Origin: Paragordius varius
Taxonomy: Eukaryota > Nematomorpha
NCBI GenBank assembly: GCA_964247055.1
Contig: OZ176053.1
Span: 9,858,001-9,922,000, forward strand
Length of the DNA stretch: 64,000 nucleotides
Direction of reading: 5' to 3'
The notes beneath the pieces are model-generated. The model had not been told where the DNA came from, searched no databases, and worked only from the letters and a program-made list of their open reading frames with translations. Shown one piece after another: positions 1-12,499 of the stretch. The position numbers and the translations under genes are program-made. Each line of letters opens with the position of its first letter. Within the stretch, counting starts at the first letter, position 1.

Positions 1-2014
1 GTTATTTCAATGAGTCGCTAAGAAAATTTTTACGCCCTGAAAAATTAGCCGCCATAAAACAATTTTTTAGTTTTGAAGCAATATTTCCAATAGCTTATAA
101 GAACATATGGACATCATAATTCCAGATATTCCCCATATTATAAAAATTTTGCCCGACGCTTTTTTATACCTGCCTCTGCGCCAAAAACTACGCCACTATA
201 TAGAAATTGCGTTAACTTATGCCATTTGAGCTCATTTAAAGTTCGAATTACTACCCGTCACTAGGTAAAAATTAAGGTCAGGCCTTTTTTTATTAGCCGT
301 TATGGGGCCATTATGCCCTAAAAATACGTCATCCTATAACGATTATTTAATGTTGAGGTATTTTTTCTAATAACCCATGAGACGATGGTCTCAAAGATGA
401 TTCCAAATATTTTCCCTATAAAGGCAAAAAATTTAACTTAGCGCTTTTTCCATATAGGCCTATGGGTAGGGGTCTACCGGTTTAAAACTGAGACACCATA
501 CAAAAATGACGTGGCTTTGGAGCTAAATTTCAAAAAACCTAAGAAGCCATACGAGTTTGATAAAGGCTTTAAATATTACCCAAAAAAGGTAAAAATTATA
601 GTACATATTTAGTACAAAAGTCAATAAATATGAATGAAAATGTATTTATTTACCTTTTTGACAATGCCGTTAGATAGCATAGTTTTCGGATCATCATTAT
701 TGGAACATTTAATGTTATCTAGAAATTTTTCTTTAGAATCGGGTTTATTTTCTTGCGATATTGGATAATAGCCATTTTTTATGGACATAATATCAACCAG
801 GGAGTTTTAACTATATATCAATAATTAAAAATGTTATATATGATTGGAATCGGGAAATAAACAATATTGTTCATATTGCAATTTTGCATCATGAATAATA
901 GACACACCCTGTCTCATTTGTTAAAAAACCGATAATTTTATGAGAATAAAGTATATAAGAGAAAAATAACCTGAATATAATTATTAGTTTAATTCTTCGG
1001 TATTAGCAATGTTTTTATGAAATTAAAGAAAAATGAAAAAATGAAAATATAATACAGTAGCTTATATGGTTTTGGCAAGATGTAAGATTTGCTAATGCTT
1101 TAAACTCTTTAAACACATGATTTATAAGTAGCACACTACCGTAAATATGATATGTCGTTGTTTACTTTTTTGAAACACACATTTGATGTCCAACTTTAAT
1201 AATTGTTTATAAACAACAGAAGGAGTTATTTTGTTTAATTTTTTATATACACAAACGAGGAGAAAGTTTTGAGTTGGATTGATTGATCGATTTCAATACA
1301 CAATACACAGATGTTAGTTTAGCAATTCCAATAAAAAGATTAAATTTTATCGATTAACATATAGTAAAAAACTTTTGTAAGGGCAATCACCTTTAAATCA
1401 TGCATTCTGAACCCATATTAGCGTTTATTTATAATTATTGGAGTGTTGTTTTTTAGTATTAATAAAAATTACCCAATTTTTAAAAATCAAATAGAATTTT
1501 TTTACATTACCTAAAAAACTCTTAATCGAAATTCTAACGAGTATCCCGTACCATACCTAAAACCTTGCAATCTCCGCCCACAGTTATAAATATATCACAA
1601 GATGCACTTAGAAAAGTGCACAAACACAATTTTTAATACCTGATAATTCACTATCTTATCTTATCGATTGATTTAAAGTGTATTTGTTTTAATTCAAGAT
1701 AAACTTATGTCGTTTGTGATAGGATTATTTTGGGAAATTAGAAAGAATTTGATACCGTGATTCAATTTACGATGTTGTATAACTCACAAATTTGAGCGTG
1801 TAATAATGATCGAAATTACGTGTAAATTATTTAAAAGATAATTTAAAGCAAACAACCTGGATATGTTGTATAAAATAAAAGGATTACCCAAAAGTGAATT
1901 TGTAGTTAGACCACGCTCAGAACTGAGAATTTTGGGAATCAAAGGACGTAACTACTCTAAAATCAGTAATAGTTTGCTTAGTATAACAGTATGGGTAAAT
2001 CTACACTGTTTAGT
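1..2014. other. intergenic DNA, no gene recognised
   Basis: I see no supported gene here. The first 600 bases are less AT-rich than the rest and contain scattered cgcc/gcgcc words, rather like the tract at 58560-59520. This could be an old dispersed repeat, but I could not establish a shared alignment. The remainder is AT-rich with short runs of A and T. Confidence 0.5.
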
Positions 2015-2130
2015 ATTCAGATGTTGGCAGATAACATATACAGTAAAGAGAATTATTATGGGCTAATAGCAAGAAAAAGTGAAAAAATAACGCGATATTT
2101 CTCTTTGTACTGTATGCTGTCTGGCAACAT
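2015..2130 (+). repeat. dispersed repeat, also at 62680-62800
   Basis: A stretch reading cagtaaagagaattattat, then gggctaatagcaagaaaaag and gtgaaaaaa, recurs in the same orientation near 62690 with about 80 percent identity by eye. The copies diverge before and after. No coding potential or terminal repeats were seen, so the family is unknown. Confidence 0.55.
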
Positions 2131-2376
2131 TTGATGAAGCAAGCTATGCATTTTTATTCGTACTGTAGGAAGAATAATAGTAATTAATTTAGCCTTTTGA
2201 AAACTGTTTTTCTTTACAAAAATATGTACCCCTCACCTCAATATTTATTGTCATTGATGCAGGAATGTTGTAATCGAATATTAGTTTTTATTTCTGCAAA
2301 ATTTAGAATAAATTCGAGCTTGAAATATTATATAAATTTAAAATTAATATCATACTTATAATTAATTTTCGAAACC

Positions 2377-2666
2377 AAGGGTGTCCAACATGCGGCCCTC
2401 CAAATATTTTTTACTGCCGGAGAAAAATTTGAAAAAAAAAAACAAATACCAATATTTTTTAATTTAGAAAGATATATACGTAAAATTATTATCATTTAAT
2501 ATAAAATATTATTTTTATATAGAAATTTATTCAGAATCTTTCGCTTAACACCATTAATTGTTTGGGTAAGGGCTATTTTATATATATACCACATATCACC
2601 TTAATTCTTCACTGTAACCCGTCGATTTTTTGAACTAAAAATGCGTTCCGCTAAGCGACCCCCCTG
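2377..2666. mobile_element. probable hAT-type MITE
   Basis: The left end reads caagggtgtccaac followed by atgcggccc, the hallmark start of many hAT non-autonomous elements. The right end reads gcgacccccctg, the complement of a similar terminus. The flanking octamers ttcgaaac and ttcaagtc agree at 5 of 8 positions, compatible with a decayed target duplication. The element is about 290 bp and has no coding capacity. The assignment rests on the end motifs alone. Confidence 0.45.
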
Positions 2667-3159
2667 TTCAAGTCCAATAATTTTATTAATAGATTGTGGA
2701 TATAAATAATTGGCATTAAATTGTCTCTTATATTTTTACATAGAATGGAAAATTAAATTAACTAATGAATATTTTTGTAATAAATATAGGTCCTTTTTAC
2801 CATTAAGAGAAATTGGTATATGCATAGTAACAAATTGCGCATAATTAAATGGTATTCATATAATATACATACCATAGGATTATATCAGTTGAGTTTAAAC
2901 TTATTGCTTAAAAAGCGGCAACAAAATAGCCGAGTATCGTCAGTGTCACGCGTGAGCAAAAATATTCTATGCGATTAATTATCATGTTTATATTTTTGTG
3001 CAGATATTGGACAAATAAAAGTGAATATCTCCTGTAATATTACCCAATACTTATAGAAAAAATTGCCTACTTAATAATAATTATAACAATTTTTTCGGAT
3101 GTACTCCTGCAATTTATCGGTCGATGTAGTACGTAGCTCACTGAGGAAAAGTAAAAGCA

Positions 3160-3165
3160 TTTATT
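3160..3165 (-). terminator. poly(A) signal for POLDIP2
   Basis: The complement strand reads AATAAA about 70 bases beyond the POLDIP2 stop codon, a normal distance for a polyadenylation signal. No cleavage site can be seen directly. Confidence 0.5.
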
Positions 3166-3232
3166 ATATATTACTATACATTAAAAGGTCTATTTAATTA
3201 ATAAACAATTACACAAAATGAAATAAAGGTAG

Positions 3233-6200
3233 TTAATCGTTAGAATTTTTCTTCGTACTTTCAAGAGCAAAGGGTGGGATCTTACATTCAAATGTATAAC
3301 CGTCTTGCCGTTCCATTTTAAAGGTTCCCCTGTGCAGAACAAATTTACAATTTGTCATATAAATATATATAAAGTTGACCAGGATTCTAAGAAAAGAGCA
3401 TGGCTCATTCGCAACGTTACGCTTGCTTAAAAAATTAAAATATGATTGATTGTATTTGATAATACTTAATATTTTATAAGAATATTAAAAAATTAAAATA
3501 AACCGATTTTAATTTTATTGTTTTCGCCCATTTAGAGAGCTTCAAAATACCTATAATAATAATTAAGTGGGAAGATAAACGATTATAAAGAGTCTTTATA
3601 TAAAATCAAAAGAGTTTAAGAGAATCAGTTGTATCTATTTACTTATATACCATATTTAAAATAAAAATAAACTGCATTTAAATTTTTACCCCCATACAAT
3701 ATTTAATTTTTAAATAAGACTTTACTTATTACTACAAACAATAGTTTGTATGCACCAAATAGGATAGATGCTTGTCGTTTCAAATTCAATTTTTTACAAA
3801 CCCAATAAAAAATTATGGCTATAAATTTTTAATTTTTGGAGAAAATAATAAAAAAAAGAACACAAGAAATCAAACAATTAATAAAAATAATCAGAGGCGC
3901 TAGACATATAAGATAGTAAGCCGTTTGACATGTAACAAATTAAAGTGTTGACAACGCAAAAATATGGGTATAAGGTTCTTCAGCAGTTTTTAATCTGCTT
4001 GAGTCTTTAATAGTTTAATTTAATAATTAAAAGATATTAACGTTATAAAATGAGCGATTATTGTTTAATTAATTTAAAAGGGCCTTTATACTAATAAATT
4101 TATTTTAATAGCAAAAAGCATTGCATAAAAGAAACATAGCTAAGAGTCTCTATAAATTTTATTTAGTAATTTAAACGATCAATCATTAAATAAATTTACA
4201 CTTTGTTAAAACAATACATGTATAATTCATACCACATGTGTCCACTAGGGCATTGCAACGAAACATGACTGCTGTATTGAAAAACCGGATTTTCCTTGTT
4301 CAACAAAGGTTCCTAATTTATTTATAAAAAATTACATAGACCAACCAGGAAATCAAATTAAAACAAGCCTCTTTTTGCGAAGATATGGCCGCACAAAAAA
4401 GAAAAAGAGCAGGTTTTAAAAAAATATTTTTATTATGATAAAAGGTGTTTTTAACATTCAACTTGTGTTGATAAAATCAAAAGAATATACTTTTAACCAA
4501 TTTATACGCAATTATCATTCCATAAAAAAGGAAAAAAAAAGCATTTGAATACAAAAGAGGTAAAAAATGGTTCAATTAATCCGTATTAAAAAGAGTTTTG
4601 ACTATAATATTTTCGTAAATTATGAGTTAAATAAAAACTTGTCCTACGACACCCCTTCCCCTCACAGTTTCAAGCGTACCCGCCAAACTAAAGATTCGCC
4701 AATGACGTTCTCGCAATTGGACCGCCAGTTGATTAGGACAAGTATTTTCAAGTCTTATTGAATATCTCCACTACAGACAAAAAATGATACATTTATCGAG
4801 AAACTGTCAAAATTTTGTCTTTTAAATTTATTAATTGTTTTGTGATACACATTCAAAAGAAAATAAAAAAAACATTTTTTATATTAATGTAATTAAATTC
4901 GTTTAAGAGTATTGGTAAAAAAATATATATTAAAAATATGCAACTTACCCAGTAAATTGGTATCCCGTTTGAATCCTAATTACAAATAATCGCAAAAAAT
5001 ATACACATTCTAATTACTTATTTCCAAACATTTGTAAAATAACTGTTATTTGATTTAGTTAATATTTACAATTATAAACGAGATTGATTACTAATAAACA
5101 TTTAACAAATATAGGTAAAAGATAAGCAAACAGATATCAAATATTTTTTTATATGATAGAATGCAAAAATAGTCATATATTTACCCGACAACCCATATAA
5201 AAGGGTATAACTGTTACGCGAATGCCTTCAGTCGTTTCCTTGTGTACTTCCGATAATTGCAACCAAGAAAAATTTTTTTCTTGCCAAATACGTAAGGTTT
5301 CTTTCGGTTTAAAACGTGGTGCTTAAAATCATTAAAATATTTTATATACTCAAATTATAAGATATTACGTAGAAAATATGCACGATTAATGAAATTTGAT
5401 TTGAACTATAAAGTAAAGGTGTTTTGGAAAAATGCTGGGCATAAAAATTATGTTTAAAAGGTAGAATTCAAATTCTTTGAACTTTTAGATTGTGATTAAT
5501 TAATTTTTAAAAAATTAAATTGTTTAGAATAGTTTTTAAAAGTATATGCCTGCTACTTTTATCGGGATCATGGTGTATGAATCGATTAAAAAGTTCATGA
5601 TAAAATGGATATTCCTCTGTGGTTGTGTAGGGTAAAATATCGTCATGGGAAGCATAATCCAAACCTTTAAAAAGAAAAAATGAATTTGTAAAGACTCAAA
5701 AATCTCATATATAGGGCCAGATTTTTTACCGGTAAAATTAATTGACTGGACTGACTGCTTCATGATAGAATTGGATAAAATATATGTTATAAAAGGTATT
5801 ATAAAAATTGATAAAATTTTTACTTTAAATCTTTGGGCCATTATTTTATATCATGTGAATATTCTTAACAAAGCTGTTCTTCGAAATTTTTGTTTTCCAA
5901 TTCAAAAGCTGATTCAGTATTATATATGACGACCTTACTCAGGTCAAATTGAAAATAGGAGATGTGAAAATAGAAACAATTGGAAAACTTTAGCTACCCA
6001 CAATTTTGAAGATCAACAGCTTTGATGACAATATTCACATTATATAAAATATAAAGACGTGGAATTTGTAAAGATTTTAACTGGGATTTATAGTTAGGGT
6101 CATAAATGATTTCATAACCGGTTAAATCCAATTCTAATCTTACATCATTAAGTTGAATTAATTATCGTTACTATAAATATATTTTAGTATATTTAACAGT

Positions 6201-8833
6201 AATATAGCGGTATTTTAAAAACTCAGTCAACAATATATACAGATATATAAGCGACCCTAAATGTGACTTATATGATTACATAGGCGTTATATATAAAAAC
6301 TAACGTTTCAATTTTTCGAAACCAAGTAAAATAAATTTAAACTATTATATGGCAAACATATGTTAAATGGTATTTTCAAAGAATGTTTTAAAGTTTTTAA
6401 TTTAATATGCGAAACATTAATTAGTCCAATATTGTGGGATATAAACAATATAATTGTATGATTAATACCAAGTTCAATTTATAACAAAAAATAATAATGG
6501 AATATTAAACTACTTTTTTTCAAATTATTTTTAGGCGGTAAACTATTTTCTGTTTTTGAGTATTTTTTTGCTTGAACGTTTGTTTGTCTTGTTAGTATAT
6601 AAGCGCTTTTATACATATATTTATAAATTAATAAATTTTGTATAATAATTTTAAATATTGCTTTTGTAATTAAATATTTTGATTTATGCCAAAAACAATG
6701 GTTATTGCCATCTTATGTTTTAAATAAAAAATATTTGACTCTTTAGTATTTTCCTCATTAATTTTCAATAATATATATATCTCGTTGACAACATAATTAT
6801 TAAATTAAATGATTAAAAAACGGTAATTTTGCATAAAAGTTACCAGGTAAGGCATATAATGAGGCCCTTGTGTGTTGATGGCCACCCAAAAAAGTAACGG
6901 ATTCAGATTGATGCGTCTATAAAACATAAAAATAATTGATCTTACAAAAATTTTTGACAGATATATATATATATATATAATATGCAGAGCTCAAAAATTG
7001 AAAATTATTTTAGGGAAGTATATTTTTATTATATAAATATGATTTTGATATGTGCCGCAAAATAAGTTTTTATATTTGTGGTAAAAAATACATATAACCT
7101 TATCTTCGATCCAAATCTAACTATAATGATTATTGGTTGTTTTCATATAATTTTTTAATACCAATACCATTAATTAATGGTTGTAAAAAAATTTGCTTAT
7201 TTTTTTCAAAATAAAAAAAAATATTTTGGCATATAATATACCCATTTTAAAAATATTAAAATTATTATCATCCCAATTAGTGATTATATAGTGATTGGAA
7301 TTATCTTCTATATTATTTATTAATTCTGTATGCAATTTTTTGGAAATAACCAATTAAAAAGAATAAATAGTTATTATTTTGTACCATATGATGAAAGATT
7401 CCGTTATAAAATATTTTTATTAAGAAAAAATAATATATATTTTAACTAATAATTTGTCCAAAAATTAATATTATTTACTAAAAATGGAGAATCCCTAGAA
7501 TCTATCAGGACTTGGTAATAAGTTTGATTATAACATTTAACAGTTTTATCCATGGCGGAAGTTGATATTGAATTGGGGATATCAATTTTTTCTTGCACCA
7601 CTTTTTGGGCAACTTTGTATGTTATATTATCGATTGTTTCCTCCGTATTTTTGGTATCAGTCTCGTTTGATTTTGTCGTCCGCATATTGATAGGAACGGA
7701 ATCAATTGTGTCTGATATATCTGTCATTTGAATTTGAGAAACGGAAGTCCTAATAAGATAGTATATATATCATTTAATCCCCATTTTTTCAACTAAAGAA
7801 AACATTTTTGTTAACCAAACGCAAGTTGCGTTGGGATGAAAAAATAATAAGTATAGTTAAAAAAGTTGCGCCTGGTTTAAATATCGCTTTTGACCGAATG
7901 GTATGAATATATCGTAATATGTCAATTTAAAGTGTGTTTTGTCCAAATTTATTGTATGTTTTAAAAACCAAAAATATATGTAAAAATCAGCAAATAGTTA
8001 AGGTGACATAGCATCTAGTGAATAACACCCAAAGAGAATCATTTAAAGACCTTTTCATTTATATTTTAGTATATTTAAATAATTAAATAAGAGGCTATCG
8101 AAAAACAGGTCTCAATATCAATAATTAAATATTAATACAAAATTTAATATGGACATATTAATTTTTGCAATAAAATAAAATAATCATACTTAACATTTTT
8201 AGTTTGTTTCAAAAGCCCTAATTTTGGTTATAAGAGTGATTGTTTCAAGAAAAATTTATCCACCATTTATATATATGTATTTAATGTTGGGTGTGTTTCT
8301 TGTAAATGAATTACAAATTGAAAATCCAACCATACCGTTACACTTCGATTGTATTGTATCATTTAAGAATACACTAAATTTTATGAGGCACAACGTATTA
8401 TTATAAGTAGGAAATGGTAATTCCGCTACAAAAAAAAATTGTATCTCTTAATTGAGATTTGTATCTCGATGCAAATTATAAACAAGTCATAACATTAAAA
8501 ATATTTAACATCAATAAAAAGGCCAAATATTTGTTAATATATATTGTATAATTATTTAATAAACTTACGATGATATTGAAGCATCTCTATCAAAAATTTT
8601 AGCCTGCCATGGAAACAGTACAACGCCTCGGTAACCAAATGTACGATGTAAAAATAACTATATAAACTAAAAAATGTACTTGTCCAATCTCATAGTTACC
8701 TTGTTGTTTTGGCTGTTCTAAAATTCCGACTTCCGCTAGCCTAATATTAAAATTGTATTCACTTGTGAGTATATCTAAGTAAGGTAAGCTTAGCGCAAAC
8801 AGGTCGTAAAAATCTAAGCGTGAATATTACCAT
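3233..8833 (-). CDS. POLDIP2: POLDIP2 (PDIP38) orthologue, YccV-like plus ApaG domains
   Basis: Eleven exons (high to low): 8833-8763, 8740-8680, 8657-8569, 7749-7479, 6916-6844, 5664-5557, 5321-5185, 4975-4949, 4770-4639, 4312-4233, 3329-3233. They join in frame to 381 aa; the human protein is 368. The N-terminus (MVIFTLRFLRPVCAKLTLLR) is basic and hydrophobic without acids, like a mitochondrial presequence. The YccV/HspQ-like domain shows FGYRGVVLFPWQA and TYYQVLIDSRD. The ApaG domain shows GIRVTVIPFYMG, RLENT, RERHWRIFSL and GTLETVRGRGVVG, then FQYSSHVSL and IPPF. The family is a mitochondrial and nuclear adaptor linked to DNA polymerase delta, PrimPol and ClpXP. Introns 1 and 2 are only 22 nt each (8762-8741 and 8679-8658), and exon 8 is a 27-nt microexon. 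Exon 4 has a longer, low-similarity insert before TYYQVLID. The start is the only ATG leading into the presequence. Confidence 0.95.
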
Positions 8834-9762
8834 GCCTTTGATTATACCATATGATAAAATATGTAGGACCGAAAAAATTGCAAAATGAACATTAAAAATA
8901 GATTTTGATGAAATATTATGCTCAAATCAGTATTTTCATGGTTTCTTTAATTTAGCTCACGAGTCATATTGAACAATAAACTTAAGTCTTAAATATATAT
9001 CAAAAAGAATGCATTACAATTGTTTACTTTTCACCTTTTGGGGTAGTTTTTTATCAAATCATTTAAATTTTGAATTAAATGTATGTTAGGAAACGAATTT
9101 TAAAATATACTTTCTATAATCTTTTAGGGAAATTAGACAATAATTTAAAAAATGTTAATGCCGCCATTTTATTCTAATTTTTAAAATCGTTATTAGAGCA
9201 GGCAAAAATGTATATTATTATTGAAAAATTTAAATAATTAACTTTAAGAAGCTTTCAGGCTCCACTCTGTCCCAATATCAGACTCTAGAAGTAAAACTGT
9301 AAAAAATATAGGCTTTTCTATATAATCCATGAGAACTATTGATAATTCAATTTTAACTAAATAACTTTAATAGCTCTATTTATTTACAAAATTAAGCTAA
9401 CATAAAACTACTCCAAAAGGTACACTAGGACAAAGTGAATCAATAAATTAAATTGTGGGATAAAAAATAACCTGATAAAATATATATGTGTTTGGTTTTG
9501 ACCTTTACGAGTGATATTAGAAAGTTATTTATACTTTGGTAGATCATAACAAAATTTGCGCACATTTTTAAATGAAATTTTTTTGGTGAAAACTGATCCA
9601 AATAATATTAAAAAAATATAACATAAATACCATAAAAAACAAAACTTTCTAAAAAATATAATTCTCAGATGTGGGTTCCGAATGTCCCAAATTTTTCTCT
9701 TCTAAAATGGGCTAGGTTTTTTTGAATAAATCCAAAAATACCCGATTTACGTTGTAAAAATT
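8834..9762. other. intergenic DNA upstream of POLDIP2
   Basis: No gene seen. From about 9660 a sequence beginning cagatgtgggttccgaatg resembles one at 12510, gatgtgcgttccggatgg, marking a dispersed repeat into which the TTAA MITE at 9767 seems to have inserted. The promoter of POLDIP2 should lie here, but I see no convincing motif. Confidence 0.4.
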
Positions 9763-9766
9763 TTAA

Positions 9767-10341
9767 CACTTGGATACAACACACTCATTTTAGTCCTTCG
9801 ATTCAAATTGGGGTAGTTGGATACCCCAGGCCTGTTTAAAATCAAATACTTTAAAAAGTATGGAAGGAATTGAAACCATGGCAAAATTTTGCACTTATAT
9901 AACATAAATAAACCTAAATATATAAAAAAAATTATTCAAAAATATTTGATATTAAATATTATAAGCTAAAACCGAAAGGTAAAAATTTCGTCAATGTGAC
10001 ATGTGTGAAATGGTAAAATTGAATAATACAAAATAAACCGCTTTTTTTATTTCTATCAATGTTAGATGTAATTTATATTAAAATTTAGCTTTAGTTTTAC
10101 CCTTAAAATTAGATGAAGACGATATTTTGCAAAAATTTTTAAAATAAAAATGGCGTCGAAGTAGTTTGAGATGGAACTTTTTTTTCAAAACAAAATTTTT
10201 TCAAGATATTTTGGCATATTTATACAATTTTTATCAGGATAGAAGCATAAATTTAAATTGGGACCGTTTCCTTCAGTAGTTTTTTAAAACTAACTTAAAT
10301 TTAGTCTGGGGTATTTAGATACCCCAATTTGAATCGAAGTG
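9767..10341 (+). mobile_element. TTAA-flanked MITE (piggyBac-like), copy 1
   Basis: A 575-bp element starts CACTTGGATACAACACAC and ends TTTGAATCGAAGTG. TTAA lies immediately outside both ends (9763-9766 and 10342-10345). The ends are imperfect inverted repeats, and an internal motif TTCGATTCAAATTGGGG also occurs inverted near the right end. It contains no transposase. A second full copy lies at 52596-53146 with the same TTAA borders; other copies are at 11255, 48174 and 51600. TTAA target duplication and CAC-type ends are features of the piggyBac superfamily; that assignment is inference. Confidence 0.8.
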
Positions 10342-10384
10342 TTAAATATGGTAAATAATTTGATATCAAAAACAAATATTTTTG

Positions 10385-10720
10385 AAAAATGCACACTTAT
10401 TACAAAAATTCAACTTGTAGAACGTGCTATTTTGAGGCATGATAGAACGGTATAAAAAAGCTTAAATAATATAAAAAACATTTTTATATATTGTAATGAT
10501 GCTTAACATTTGTATCGTTTTGAAATCTTAATTTACAGATTCGTTTACCCAATTTATTTTAAAAATTTAAAGACGATAAATTTTTTAATTGTAGTTCTAA
10601 GGTGATAGAAATGTTTTGCATCATCGAATTAGAAGATGTTTTAAAAAAAGCGTCTATATACGGTTGCCATCATGCATGAAACTAATATAAAGCACGCTTC
10701 AACGAAATTTTGTTAAAAAT
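10385..10720. repeat. imperfect inverted repeat around 10.4-10.7 kb
   Basis: The segment near 10435 (aggcatgatagaacggtat) reappears inverted near 10640-10680, where the complement reads gcatgatggcaaccgtatat. The same motif pair occurs in the foldback element at 12650-13265, so this is probably a second, more decayed copy of that family. The TTAA MITE of 9767-10341 lies between this arm and the related left sequence at 9660. Confidence 0.45.
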
Positions 10721-11254
10721 TAAATTAAAAAGTATGCATTTTTTAAAAATTATTTTTTAGTTAAAATTAATAAGCATATTTTTATTTTTATCCAGCAAGA
10801 TTAAACAAGTTGCTTATAAAAATAACTTTTTTTCACACATTCGTCAAGAATAATTATTTTGCTTTTGCAGCTCAGAAAACAAATATCCAACCATTAATAT
10901 ACACAAATAAAATTTTACCTATAGAAAATAATTTAAAGAATTATATAACACAATACCTTTTACCTGCTTTAAAATCTGGAAATGTCAGTGGATATATTTC
11001 ACCCAAATTATTTTATAATAAAAGCAAAAAGGTTAATATTTCATGTAATATAATATAAATCAATTGCAGAATATCGGTAAAAAATACTTCTAATTAATAT
11101 GAGATGAAGAAGTTAAGGTTTATCATGGTAACTTCGGTCTTTACGAATGATTAATTACCACTTTTTCCCTAATTGCTCTATTTAGAAAAATGGTTAAATT
11201 CATTATAGTGGTTACTTCATGACCTTTTCATTTTTTTATAATGACATTTTGGAA
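10721..11254. other. short intergenic segment, no gene supported
   Basis: An open frame at 10810-11058 starts at a non-ATG codon and lies after a tttgcag-like acceptor. It has a somewhat protein-like stretch (PALKSGNVSGYISPKLF) but no recognisable family. Open frames of this length are expected by chance in DNA this AT-rich, so I do not call a gene. Confidence 0.3.
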
Positions 11255-11754
11255 CACTTCGATTCAAATTGCGGTATCTAAAAATCTTAGACTATATTAA
11301 GTTGATTATATTCAAAAACGCCTAAAAGAACCAATTAATTTTTATGGCTCTCTACTAATAGAAAAAAATAAATTAAATAAAATTTAGTTTTGAAAAAAAC
11401 TTTTAATTACTTCGACGTTATTTTTATTATTTGGAACATTTTTGCAAATATCGTGTTTCGAACGTTAAAATTAAAGCGATTTTTTCAATCACATCTTGCA
11501 TTGATATAAACAATATTGTTTATATTGCATAGTTTTTATACTTAGTTAATGTACATATGACATTTGAATTTTACTATAAGGTTTATCCATAAAATAGGTA
11601 ATTAGTTTTTTCAATTGAATCTTTTATTATATTTCGGTGCATAAGTGTTATAAGTGCAAACTTTAATTTTCATTTGTTCCATACATTTATGAATATTTAA
11701 TAAACAGGCATGATGTCCCCAAAGACCCAATTTGGACTGAAAGATACTTATGTG
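11255..11754 (-). mobile_element. TTAA MITE, copy 2, reversed and diverged
   Basis: It begins CACTTCGATTCAAATTGCGG, the complement of the family's right end, and closes with GATACTTATGTG followed by TTAA. The middle contains the complement of the family's conserved internal block (acttcgacgttatttttatt). The left border reads GGAA instead of TTAA. It is about 500 bp and more diverged than the copies at 9767 and 52596. Confidence 0.65.
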
Positions 11755-12499
11755 TTAAAGTAGTAAATTAAATTGCTTTAGCTAAAATTAAATAATCAAA
11801 CCTAATTCTCCTGTATCAAATAAAAAATTTTGAATTTTTACCTTCCATATCCCAAATTCAGATAGCTTTAAAAACGATTGAAAAATATTTTAATTTTAAT
11901 GGTCCTAGAATATAAAACATTACCAAAAGGTCAAATTTTTTTGTTTATATCTAAATTCTTTATTTCAATAGATATCATAAATGTCATACACCATAATTAA
12001 AAAGCAAAACAATATATTTAAGACCACATTGTATACATAAAAATAGCGCAATATATATTTTCTGATAGATAAATGTGTCAGAATTCTCATGGTGCTTTTT
12101 TGGGCCCTTAATAAGGAAAGTTAATGCGACTGCTCCATATCAAAAGATGAAATGGCATAATTTCCGCACATTATGCTCTAAATTATTTTTCTATACCAAC
12201 TTCATTACAAAAATTTTTACTAAAATATATCATAAACTATACACTGCGATCGAGTGGTATAAAAAATATCATCAAATATACATATTCTGTAATGCATCAG
12301 TAATCCCTGTAGCCTTTAGTTTTCGGGCTTAAAAATGATATAAGATAGTTATTTGCATTTTTGTGGCGATCGATTTCTCGATATCGTAAAATCGGAATTA
12401 GCGAACACAATGTTGGATTATAAGATCTGAAATGCCTAATTACTTAATATAGTCATTAAAATATACAATATTTAGAAAACAAACCAACCATTTTATTTT
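11755..12499. other. intergenic DNA, no gene recognised
   Basis: AT-rich sequence without a supported gene. An 85-codon open frame at 12075-12332 has no recognisable domain and is within chance expectation. Confidence 0.4.

Noticed and set aside
5665-5841. A minus-strand frame starting ATGGCCCAAAGATT with a hydrophobic start that could be a signal peptide exon for the downstream POLDIP2-like exon
   Set aside because: The downstream exon is exon 6 of POLDIP2 and joins perfectly in phase to the exon at 6916-6844 (YALPG/LDYASHDD). The hydrophobic frame is intron sequence of AT-rich composition.
10810-11058. Open frame of 82 codons after a tttgcag acceptor
   Set aside because: Several frames of this length are expected by chance at this AT content. 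No family recognised and no partner exons found.
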